A stretch of 7,971 bases of DNA from Pseudoxanthomonas mexicana (GTDB lineage: Bacteria > Pseudomonadota > Gammaproteobacteria > Xanthomonadales > Xanthomonadaceae), in NCBI RefSeq assembly GCF_001556105.1, contig NZ_LSIF01000076.1, positions 1 through 7,971 of the forward strand, written 5' to 3'. Below the pieces are notes generated by a model, which ran no database searches, had not been told where the DNA came from, and saw nothing but the letters and a program-made list of their open reading frames with translations. Shown in pieces: positions 1-5,846 of the stretch. Each line of letters begins with the position of its first letter. The first letter of the stretch is position 1. Position numbers and translations under genes: made by a program.

Positions 1-72
1 CATGCGGAACAAAGTCTCTACTTTACGTTGGCCCAGTTCTCTGGGGGTGGGTCAGATGGGGCTCGGAAAGCG

Positions 73-99
73 ATCGATGGCATTCGGAATGCCATCGAT
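73..99. repeat. 27-bp palindrome (hairpin)
   Basis: Two perfect 13-base arms (73-85 and 87-99) flank a single central G, so the stretch can fold into a long stem with a small loop around TTCGGAA. There is no T-tract on either side, so it is not a textbook terminator. It lies about 180 bases past the stop codon of the leftmost gene. Around it, between about 50 and 200, short variants of GATGGGGC and CGATGG recur, suggesting degenerate repetitive DNA. No coding sequence in 1-280 looks real to me. Confidence 0.6.
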
Positions 100-205
100 G
101 GAGCCAGGGAGCCTCGCGCGTGGGAATTTTTGCCCGGCGTTCGGGCTTGGAGGGCGATCAATGGGGCTCAATGTGAGAACGATGGGGCCCGGAGTGCGAT
201 CTTCC

Positions 206-265
206 GTAGGGCGGGCCTTGGCCCGCCGTCCGATGCGCGCGGATGCCGCGCGATGGTGGGCGTGA
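206..265. repeat. Xanthomonadaceae REP-like element, copy A (truncated)
   Basis: This 60-base segment matches 683-742 at 57 of 60 positions. It begins GTAGGGCGGGCC and holds two hairpins: GGCGGGCC / GGCCCGCC around TT (210-227), and CGCGCGG / CCGCGCG around ATG (236-252). The third hairpin of copy B is cut short here, since the sequence diverges after 265. It lies 15 bases past the stop codon of the leftmost gene. Short intergenic palindromes of this sort are typical of the family; a role in 3'-end processing or termination is inference. Confidence 0.8.
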
Positions 266-280
266 ACCGACGCGTCCGGT

Positions 281-619
281 CTACGCGTCGTGTTCGCGCA
301 CGATGACGTCTGCACCGCATGCCGCAGAGAGTGCACCCTCCAGCGCCACTCGCACGTGGGCCTGCAGCACCGGTGCCTGCGCGCAACACGAGACAATCTT
401 GTCCAGCAGGTTCGGCAGGGCGTTGGCCCGGGATGCTGCGTGAGCACCCCATACGCGGTGCTGGATCTCGTTGAGCCATTTGAGCGCGTTGGCCTGCGAT
501 GGCGCATCCAGCGCGTCATCGCGCCAGATGCCGCGCCCGGCGATGGTCAGTTCGAGCCATAGCCGGAGGCAGAACGCCTTGGCCTGGGATGCGTTGAGTG
601 CAATGACGCGCGCTCTCAT
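281..619 (-). CDS. Conserved hypothetical small helical protein
   Basis: This is a protein of 112 residues that I do not recognise. It is Ala/Leu-rich, apparently soluble and mostly helical, with the segment LKWLNEIQHRVWGAH near its centre and a Cys pair (SCCAQ) after that. There is no signal peptide or membrane segment. Codon use looks host-like, with GC-rich third positions. I prefer the ATG at 619, but a GTG four codons upstream (631) is in frame. Neither has a strong Shine-Dalgarno, so the start is uncertain. A REP-like repeat begins 15 bases past the stop codon. The adjacent gene upstream encodes a barstar-like protein, but the 118 bases between them contain another repeat, so co-transcription is doubtful. 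No function is assigned. Confidence 0.7.
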   Translation of the reverse strand: MRARVIALNASQAKAFCLRLWLELTIAGRGIWRDDALDAPSQANALKWLNEIQHRVWGAHAASRANALPNLLDKIVSCCAQAPVLQAHVRVALEGALSAACGADVIVREHDA

Positions 620-682
620 GGCGATGGTCACTCGTGAAGTCCGGTGTCACCGATGTTGTTGGGGTGATGCGGTCGGGCCGTC

Positions 683-753
683 GTAGGGCGGGCCTCGGCC
701 CGCCGTCCGATGCGCGTGGATGCCGTGCGATGGTGGGCGTGAGCCCACCCTAC
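683..753. repeat. Xanthomonadaceae REP-like element, copy B (complete)
   Basis: This 71-base composite element is bounded by GTAGGG (683-688) and its reverse complement CCCTAC (748-753). It contains three hairpins in a row: GGCGGGCC / GGCCCGCC, then CGCGTGG / CCGTGCG around ATG, then GGTGGGC / GCCCACC around GTGA (732-749). Folded as a whole it would give a cloverleaf-like shape. The TAG stop codon of the barstar-like gene (750-752) lies inside its right edge, in the CCCTAC. Copy A shares its first 60 bases, and only its last hairpin reappears near 1772-1792. Confidence 0.85.
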
Positions 754-1166
754 GGGGTGCCGGTGCATGCAGGCTCGTCCGGCACCAGGGTGATGTTCGG
801 GTGTGCGGCGATGATCTCCAGCACGATGTCGCAGTAGGTCTGTCCGTTGCCGGCGCCCAGGGCATCGAGTGCGTGTTGGAAGTGGGCGGTGTTGATGCGT
901 TCGGGATGCGCGAGTTTGGCGAGCAGGTACTGTCGCGTGGTCTCGACGCCGAGGGCGTCGCGGCTGGCGGCGAAGTGGGTCCAGACCAGCGTCACCGGGG
1001 CATCGCCATCGAGTGCGCCGTAGCCGCCGTAGAGCAGGTCGTCGAGGGCATCCAGCCTGGGGCCGAGCGTCCAGTCGACGCCGGTCATGAAGACGCGGTT
1101 GATCTCGTCGTAGAACGACGGGATGTCGTGGATGCGGCGGCCGTCGAGGGTGAGGGTCTGGGGCAT
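750..1166 (-). CDS. Barstar-family RNase inhibitor-like protein
   Basis: This 138-residue cytoplasmic protein resembles the barstar family. Barstar blocks the secreted RNase barnase by filling its active site with an acidic helix. Similar features are LTLDGRRIHDIPSFYDEI at residues 5-21, corresponding to the family's opening strand and first helix; the acidic LDALDDLLYGGYG at 38-50, corresponding to the inhibitory helix and loop; and PVTLVWTHF at 57-65, the following strand. It is longer than classical barstar (about 90 residues) through an insert between about residues 75 and 115. The closing strand is DIVLEIIAAHPNITLVPD. The ATG at 1166 removes a non-barstar extension that only an out-of-context frame would add. 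No RNase gene is next to it, so it may be an orphan immunity gene or a diverged homologue. Family assignment is fairly confident; the partner is unknown. Confidence 0.75.
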   Translation of the reverse strand: MPQTLTLDGRRIHDIPSFYDEINRVFMTGVDWTLGPRLDALDDLLYGGYGALDGDAPVTLVWTHFAASRDALGVETTRQYLLAKLAHPERINTAHFQHALDALGAGNGQTYCDIVLEIIAAHPNITLVPDEPACTGTP

Positions 1167-1267
1167 GGGCGTCGCCAACGTGGTTCCGTCACCAGCGTAC
1201 CGGCGCAGGCGTTGGCGCTTGATATCGGGGGTCGCAGGCGCAGCCCACCCGATGACCCGGTTCGCCC

Positions 1268-1648
1268 TCAGCGGGTCGGTGCGGGCTCCGTCGCCGGCAT
1301 GCGCTCGGCGTTCCAGTTGAAGAGGAAGTTGCGGTGTTCGGCCCAGGTCTGCCCGGTCGCGGTGTCGCCGGTCAGGCACACGGCGGTGTGGTACGGACCC
1401 ACGCCATCGGTGGTGCGGAAGCTGGCGCACAGGCGGCCGCGGCTTTCCTTCCAGCGCCCGGCCTCGATGGTGCTGTTGTAGAAGCTGCCCGTCACCGTGC
1501 CATCGGCGTTGAGCGTCAGCTGCATGGGCTGGGTGTAGGGCGTGTCGGGCTTCGTGGACAGATCGACGCGCCACGTGCCGTCCAGCGGCGTGGCGTCGGC
1601 GAAGGCGGGAGCGGCACAAAGCAGGGCAAGAGCGAGGAAGCGGCGCAT
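1268..1648 (-). CDS. Small secreted protein, lipocalin-like beta-rich
   Basis: This 126-residue protein has a clear Sec signal peptide: MRRF, then a hydrophobic Leu/Ala stretch, then AFADA with cleavage likely near residues 17-19. The mature part opens with LDGTWRVDL and continues with NADGTVTGSFYNSTIEAGRWKE, a run of alternating strands reminiscent of lipocalin-like or other small beta-barrel periplasmic proteins. Cys at about residues 78 and 95 could form a disulfide. The ATG at 1648 is preceded by AGGA at a spacing of 8. The barstar-like gene begins 101 bases downstream, so the two could share a transcript. Secretion is well supported; the fold is inferred from pattern only and no substrate can be named. 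Confidence 0.75.
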   Translation of the reverse strand: MRRFLALALLCAAPAFADATPLDGTWRVDLSTKPDTPYTQPMQLTLNADGTVTGSFYNSTIEAGRWKESRGRLCASFRTTDGVGPYHTAVCLTGDTATGQTWAEHRNFLFNWNAERMPATEPAPTR

Positions 1649-1771
1649 GGGACATCCTGGGGTGAGAGTGGCCGGGGTGATGCGTTGGTGCCTACGAAGG
1701 GTGGTGTGGATTGGATGCGCGAACTGGCATCTAGAGCCCTCGTCCGCAGCGCGCGCGTCGGCCGCCTCTCT

Positions 1772-1792
1772 GTGGGCTTGAGCCCACCCTAC
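1772..1792. repeat. REP-like element, copy C (single hairpin)
   Basis: This is a short piece matching only the last hairpin of copy B: GTGGGC, loop TTGA, GCCCAC, followed by CCTAC. It ends two bases from the stop codon of the membrane-protein gene, so like the other two copies it marks a gene's 3' end. The rest of the interval 1656-1794 shows nothing else I can interpret. Confidence 0.75.
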
Positions 1793-1794
1793 GA

Positions 1795-2184
1795 CTAGTT
1801 GCCCAGCGCCTTATACAGCAGCAGCCAGAAGAACCAGCCGATCATCATGAAGAACAGGGCTTCGCCTGCGGCTTTCTTGTTGTCGGCCATCAGGTAGCCG
1901 GCGGCGAGGAAGATGACGATGCCGGGCAGCAGGACGCACAGCACCTTGAGCACGAGCGGCAGGGTGTCGAAGGGCTTGGCGCCGGGGATGGGCGGGGGTG
2001 AGCGTCCCGGCGGGGTGTCGAAGCGCGCGTCCTGCATGCCGCGACCGATCAGTTCCTGCCGCGCCAGGCCGATCGCTTCTTCGCCGTACTCGTCCGTCGT
2101 CGCCAGTGCGATGCGCATCAGGCGGTCGGATTCGTACTCGCGGTATTGCTGTTTGACGGCTTCGGCATCGAAGTAGGTGGACAT
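1795..2184 (-). CDS. Hypothetical inner-membrane protein with two C-terminal helices
   Basis: This 129-residue protein has two parts. Residues 1-55 form a soluble acidic region with the pattern YREYESDRLMRIAL...EEAIGLARQELIGRGM. That pattern resembles the short helical segment found at the start of many small bacterial membrane proteins, in which a line of alternating residues ends in EL..RG. A Pro-rich linker (58-68, TPPGRSPPPIP) leads to two membrane helices at about 75-99 and 109-127, joined by a short hydrophilic loop with two lysines. The ATG at 2184 has AAGGA about 10 bases upstream. Its 3' end abuts a REP-like hairpin. It borders the AT-richer island but its composition is host-like. 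Function unknown. Confidence 0.8.
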   Translation of the reverse strand: MSTYFDAEAVKQQYREYESDRLMRIALATTDEYGEEAIGLARQELIGRGMQDARFDTPPGRSPPPIPGAKPFDTLPLVLKVLCVLLPGIVIFLAAGYLMADNKKAAGEALFFMMIGWFFWLLLYKALGN

Positions 2185-2271
2185 GGACGTTCGTTCCTTG
2201 ATCGTTGTCCTGCGGTGGGATTGCTCTACTGGTCAGCGCGGAAACTCAATCTGACCCCTGCTTCCCAAAAA

Positions 2272-2970
2272 CTAAAAGAGCGCACTCTGTCTGTCTGCGT
2301 GCGAATGCGGTTGAATCTGAGCGCCGGGCCGGAGCAGCTCAATGAACCGATCGGTCGATGTCATTGCTTCATCCAGAAGATCGAGTACATCTAGCGCGAC
2401 AAAAGTCGCGCATGACCTTGCTTGGCAATTAATCGACTTTTCCGGATTGAACTCAATGTCAGTAAAGCCCTTGTACTTATGAAGCCTTTTTTTTAAAAAC
2501 TCCCTATGCGGAAAGATTGCACGAATGTAGAGCCAGTCATAGAACGCGGTTTTAGGCTCCAACCCCACCTCAAGCCCCTCAAAGTTGAAACCAACTAGTG
2601 GGCCCGAAGAGGAAAGCCTTTCATCTCGCTTTGCAACTCTTCCATCCACAAAAAAAAGATCATGGTATGGACCGCCGTCGCGAAACACTTTGCTCCCCTG
2701 GAATACGCATTCAAGCGGCACACTTTGGCCATCGCCCAACTCCACCTTCAAGTTGAAGGCACTTAGTCTTTGACCAAGTAACTCATCCGACTTAGTTGAG
2801 ACTTCAAGCAACGGTGAAATCCCACGCTTCTCAGCAGCCTCATGAAGCTCCACGACGTTCTTCCGCTTCTGAGACGGCGCCATGCCTTTGTGCCAAAAAA
2901 AATCAACACTGACCTCACGCACCAGCTTTGTATTGTCAGCGGCCGGCAAAAATATCGGACGACTAGCCAC
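2272..2970 (-). CDS. DarT1-associated NADAR-family antitoxin (ADP-ribosylglycohydrolase)
   Basis: This 232-residue protein matches the NADAR antitoxin family that accompanies DarT1 toxins. NADAR (YbiA-like) enzymes hydrolyse ADP-ribose from guanine bases, reversing the toxin's mark on DNA. Supporting features are QRLSAFNLKV (67-76); LECVFQGSKVF (86-96), matching the NADAR E-x-x-FQ-x-x-K core; AKRDERL (113-119), matching the family's AK-x-x-R segment; and EPKTAFYDWLYIRA (138-151). A conserved-looking tail, FTDIEFNPEKSINCQARSC, follows at 169-187. The start is GTG at 2970, with AGAGGT 7 bases upstream inside the end of the toxin gene. Only one base separates the two reading frames, so translation is probably coupled. 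The gene has three homopolymer runs of eight. The assignment rests on recalled family patterns plus the paired context. Confidence 0.8.
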   Translation of the reverse strand: MASRPIFLPAADNTKLVREVSVDFFWHKGMAPSQKRKNVVELHEAAEKRGISPLLEVSTKSDELLGQRLSAFNLKVELGDGQSVPLECVFQGSKVFRDGGPYHDLFFVDGRVAKRDERLSSSGPLVGFNFEGLEVGLEPKTAFYDWLYIRAIFPHREFLKKRLHKYKGFTDIEFNPEKSINCQARSCATFVALDVLDLLDEAMTSTDRFIELLRPGAQIQPHSHADRQSALF

Positions 2971-2971
2971 C

Positions 2972-3490
2972 TCAATAACCTCTAATCATTTCGAGCGGGA
3001 TGCTTCCCGGAACTAACACTTCGTACTTCTTCGCCACACTCCTACGCGCCTGAACCTCAGGGTCAGCCCAGTTGGTCCTAGTGTAGACCACCTCAAAATC
3101 CATCTTCTCTAACGCCATATCAAAATCAAGTAGCGGGACATCAGCCTTGTTCGATACCCCAGGGGAGAAAACCACGCCATCGGAAAGGATCACTCGTGGA
3201 TCAATCTGGAGAAATCGAGAAGTCCCTATGCGTCCTTCTTGCCTAGCTCTCCACTCCATCGGATGTTGATCAAACAGACAGAGGTGCACGTATCTGTCAC
3301 CACCAAACCTCGCGTCCGCCTCACGACTCCATTCATTACCCCCCGGAGCGGGCGGCGCAGCCCCCAATGACCGAAGAACCTGCAAGCTATGAAGCCCGCG
3401 CAGCTCACGGATCAGCGGCAAATTCCTTTCGTCGGTGAAATGGTAAAAGTGGTGGATACCGTAGTGCGCCAAGAACTTCTCCTTGTTCAC
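2972..3490 (-). CDS. darT: DarT-type DNA ADP-ribosyltransferase toxin (DarT1-like)
   Basis: This 172-residue protein has the layout of DarT (DUF4433), which uses NAD+ to attach ADP-ribose to bases in single-stranded DNA and so stops replication. Near the N-terminus FYHFTDERNLPLI (15-27) matches the H-x-T...NLP-x-I NAD-binding segment. RYVHLCLFDQHPMEW (66-80) matches the central strand ending in PM-x-(Y/W). AKKYEVLVPGSIPLEMI (153-169) carries E157, in the position of the catalytic glutamate. It is a little shorter than typical DarT proteins (about 200 residues). The start is GTG at 3490 with AGAGGT 8 bases upstream, and the antitoxin gene follows after one base. Pairing with a NADAR protein rather than a macrodomain DarG points to the DarT1 branch, which modifies guanosine. 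Base specificity is inference. Confidence 0.75.
   Translation of the reverse strand: MNKEKFLAHYGIHHFYHFTDERNLPLIRELRGLHSLQVLRSLGAAPPAPGGNEWSREADARFGGDRYVHLCLFDQHPMEWRARQEGRIGTSRFLQIDPRVILSDGVVFSPGVSNKADVPLLDFDMALEKMDFEVVYTRTNWADPEVQARRSVAKKYEVLVPGSIPLEMIRGY
2978..2983 (-). promoter_or_regulatory. Shine-Dalgarno of the NADAR gene, inside darT
   Basis: On the minus strand this reads AGAGGT, 7 bases before the GTG at 2970 and within the last codons of darT. It decides the GTG start and, with the one-base gap between the genes, suggests coupled translation that would keep antitoxin output tied to toxin output. Confidence 0.6.
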
Positions 3491-3498
3491 GCGACTTC

Positions 3499-3504
3499 AC
3501 CTCT
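3499..3504 (-). promoter_or_regulatory. Shine-Dalgarno of darT
   Basis: On the minus strand this reads AGAGGT, 8 bases before the GTG at 3490. It is the same hexamer used by the antitoxin gene, also ahead of a GTG. No ATG nearby has a comparable site. The 82-base gap to the SIR2 gene (3491-3572) may hold a separate promoter, but I found no clear -35/-10 pair in it. Confidence 0.6.
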
Positions 3505-3572
3505 GCTAGTTAGTTTCCCAGAAGCTCTCCCCACCCAATCGGCGCGACCCGAATTCAGGTTGGCTTTGCTCA

Positions 3573-4979
3573 CTATGGCTTGGAGACAGCCACCTTTTTC
3601 ACAGCCTTCTTGCTGACAGATTTTTTTAGAGTCACTTCGTAATTCTCGTCGGCCTGAACCGCCCGCAATAACGCTACTGCCGCTTCGCTGTATTTATGAA
3701 TCACGCTATTAGTTCCAGACTTGACTGCTATATGGAACTGGTTGTCGCTAGCACAAAGATCAACACCCTTATCGCTCTTTACCTTATCCAAGAGCTTCCT
3801 CGCACCATGCCAAGTCGGAAACCCAAGCTTCTTCCCAAGCGAGGTAGTCAAATAAGGATACGTAGCGTTGAAGGTCTGAGGATCGGACAGAGAGGTGATA
3901 CCCAGCAACCTTGGCAGCTCCTCTTCATTCCTAACGGCTTGCTCCAAAGTCTCGTAGTCAATCTCCATGGTCATCTTAGGGATGTCATGGCGGACAAGCT
4001 CATAAGTTCTCGCCATGAGTGCGCGCAGAATTTTGGGATTTACGTTCTCAACTCCCTCACTAGCGGCAAACGCCTCATACACCCAAGTGAGCTCGCGCGC
4101 GTGGATACAGTTCACTCGCATAGATCTGCCATCACGGAGGTCAAGTATCGCCTGACGCGGTGGATACGAAGCATCTCCCAGCGTCGGGTCATACACTACA
4201 TAGAAGATGTTCGGAACAAGATCCCCATTGCCGGCCAAGATCTCGTCGATATCTCTCAATATCTCGATTACGTTGTCGTCCTGAGCCGCATACCCAAGAA
4301 TGACGACAGGGTGCTCAAGGAAGAAGGCCAGCAACTTCGCTGAGAGATATTTCTTACGATCTCTCCAGCCATCGTAGTCTTCTTGCGTAAGAACCAGCTC
4401 AGCTGGATCCGAGACAGATCCGTGAATCTTGAATATCTCGCCAATCATCATGCTCGCAGCACGAATGATCTTCTGGCCGACTATTGGCGTGTACTCCGGA
4501 AAAATATCCTCCAGGAGCGAATCGTAGTTTGTAGTTATGATCGAGTTTGGCCTGATTCGCTTAAGAGCCTCGATCTCCTGCGCGAATACAGGATCGACCT
4601 CAGCATACTTAAGAACACTTCTCTGCAGCATCCCCGCGACGTAGTTCTTCAAGTAGCAATCTTTCGGGGTTTCATCTGTAAACAGCTCTGGCGGGAACTG
4701 CTCACGACCAACACCCCAAGCAAAACGGTGATACGGATCGATCAGTGCACTGCCAACCTTTGGGAAACTTCCTTCTCTTTGCTTCAAGAATGGCAGCTCA
4801 TCCTCGATCAGAGGATTTTCAGCAATTGCTTGCGCGAGCAAATCTTTCCAAGAGGGGCCTTCTCCGTAGCGCTGAGACAATCCGCTACCCACAAAAAGTA
4901 CGGGCTGACAGCCGAGGTCACGTAAACATGCCTGTGCAAGCTCCGTCTGCTCCACCACGTATTCCTGATAGCTCGGCAT
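3573..4979 (-). CDS. SIR2-domain protein, probable NAD+-consuming defence effector
   Basis: This 468-residue protein has an N-terminal SIR2-like domain of about 300 residues. Visible NAD-binding and catalytic motifs are LFVGSGLS (28-35), equivalent to the sirtuin GAG-x-S; TTNYD (149-153), equivalent to T-x-N-x-D; KIHGS (184-188) with candidate catalytic His186; and GYAAQDDNV (229-237). In bacteria, proteins with this SIR2_2-type domain are often anti-phage effectors that deplete NAD+ (as in Thoeris ThsA and the DSR proteins). Residues from about 335 do not look like the SLOG sensor of ThsA; they are mixed alpha/beta with GKKLGFPTWHGARKLLDKV, possibly winged-helix-like, and end in a basic Lys/Val/Ala tail. 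The ATG at 4979 is chosen because the upstream in-frame extension to a TTG at 5102 has no ribosome-binding site and does not resemble SIR2. The trigger is unknown. Confidence 0.82.
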   Translation of the reverse strand: MPSYQEYVVEQTELAQACLRDLGCQPVLFVGSGLSQRYGEGPSWKDLLAQAIAENPLIEDELPFLKQREGSFPKVGSALIDPYHRFAWGVGREQFPPELFTDETPKDCYLKNYVAGMLQRSVLKYAEVDPVFAQEIEALKRIRPNSIITTNYDSLLEDIFPEYTPIVGQKIIRAASMMIGEIFKIHGSVSDPAELVLTQEDYDGWRDRKKYLSAKLLAFFLEHPVVILGYAAQDDNVIEILRDIDEILAGNGDLVPNIFYVVYDPTLGDASYPPRQAILDLRDGRSMRVNCIHARELTWVYEAFAASEGVENVNPKILRALMARTYELVRHDIPKMTMEIDYETLEQAVRNEEELPRLLGITSLSDPQTFNATYPYLTTSLGKKLGFPTWHGARKLLDKVKSDKGVDLCASDNQFHIAVKSGTNSVIHKYSEAAVALLRAVQADENYEVTLKKSVSKKAVKKVAVSKP

Positions 4980-5111
4980 ACCTACACTCGTAGAATTTGT
5001 CGGATAAAGGGGCACGACTTGAATGATTGAGGACGGAACTGCGGACAAGCAATCATTCCACCGGATCACGCGACGCTTAAGAATCCGCGCCGCGTTGCCC
5101 AACCTGAAGCT

Positions 5112-5828
5112 TTAAAGCAGCGACATCTGATCCGGGTGGACAGAATCAGAGCCAGAGGCGGTATCACTATCTGCAACACCTTGGAGATGATCCCTGGCGA
5201 GACGGAAGCCGTCGGCAAAGACGAGCAACATTTCCGCCTTCTTTTCTGAACTCACTCTCGGAATCTCACTAGCAGGAATGACTCTAAGCTTCCTGGGACC
5301 TGGGACCTCTTCCGCACTAAAGTCCAGAATCTTGAAGTGGGCATCTTCCAGATCGGAATCCTGAAGGATCAGCTCCTCTACGATGGTCACGAACAGCGAT
5401 AGAGCCTCTCCGTTCAGTGGATTACTCTTCCAGAAGCTCAACCAAGGAAAAATCACCTCGCCGCCAACTCCGTACATCAACGGTGGAGCGAAGGGAACTT
5501 GGATGTCACGGCTCAATGAATAGAGCCTTGGGGTGACTTCGTGCACATAAGCCGGACGGACTTGCGAGAAGTAGTCATTGATCAGCGGCATGATGCCAAG
5601 AAAGTTCTTACGTACGTCTTCGCGCGCAATGCGCTGGACTGCCTCAAGACTGACCTCATAAGGCGTCTTGAAGACCAACATCTCATGGACGATCTTGAAG
5701 AGAGGCGCGTAGCTGAAGCTCGGGCCATGCGTAGCCAGCCTAATCAGAACCTTCTTGATTGCTTCAGCATCTGGCCGCCAGATGCGGGCCATATGTTGAA
5801 GAGAGGGAACCTTCAGCTGCTTAGCCAT
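5112..5828 (-). CDS. Uncharacterised protein, candidate partner of the Panacea/SocA-like gene
   Basis: This 238-residue soluble protein belongs to no family I can name with confidence. Visible features are an N-terminal helical region (QHMARIWRPDAEAIKKVL, HGPSFSYAPLFKIVHEMLV), a centre with PFAPPLMYGVGGEVIFPWL and FWKSNPLNGEALSLFVTIV, an acidic segment ILQDSDLEDAHFKILDF, and a Ser/Asp-rich disordered tail. There is no membrane helix or signal peptide. The ATG at 5828 is preferred over the GTG at 5846 because GGAG sits 5 bases before the ATG and nothing suitable precedes the GTG. It follows the Panacea-like gene by 18 bases, an arrangement typical of toxin-antitoxin pairs, so it may be the toxin or effector that the first protein controls. 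That role is inference from position alone. Confidence 0.75.
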   Translation of the reverse strand: MAKQLKVPSLQHMARIWRPDAEAIKKVLIRLATHGPSFSYAPLFKIVHEMLVFKTPYEVSLEAVQRIAREDVRKNFLGIMPLINDYFSQVRPAYVHEVTPRLYSLSRDIQVPFAPPLMYGVGGEVIFPWLSFWKSNPLNGEALSLFVTIVEELILQDSDLEDAHFKILDFSAEEVPGPRKLRVIPASEIPRVSSEKKAEMLLVFADGFRLARDHLQGVADSDTASGSDSVHPDQMSLL

Positions 5829-5833
5829 ACCGA

Positions 5834-5837
5834 CTCC
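5834..5837 (-). promoter_or_regulatory. Shine-Dalgarno fixing the start of the 238-residue protein
   Basis: GGAG on the minus strand, 5 bases ahead of the ATG at 5828. It lies downstream of the alternative GTG at 5846 that abuts the previous stop codon, so it argues for the shorter protein. Confidence 0.5.
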
Positions 5838-5846
5838 ATCAATCAC

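Noticed and set aside
750..1655. Single 301-codon frame fusing the barstar-like region with upstream sequence
   Set aside because: Its first half overlaps the secreted-protein gene in another frame and is Arg/His-rich nonsense. The barstar-like part has its own ATG at 1166.
3696..4925. Two long plus-strand open frames opposite the SIR2 gene
   Set aside because: They are antisense to a gene with clear NAD-binding motifs, have no recognisable domain and no Shine-Dalgarno; the minus-strand reading is far better supported.
3573..5102. Longer start (TTG at 5102) for the SIR2 protein
   Set aside because: The extra 41 residues lack a ribosome-binding site and do not resemble SIR2; the ATG at 4979 places GSGLS at the usual distance from the N-terminus.
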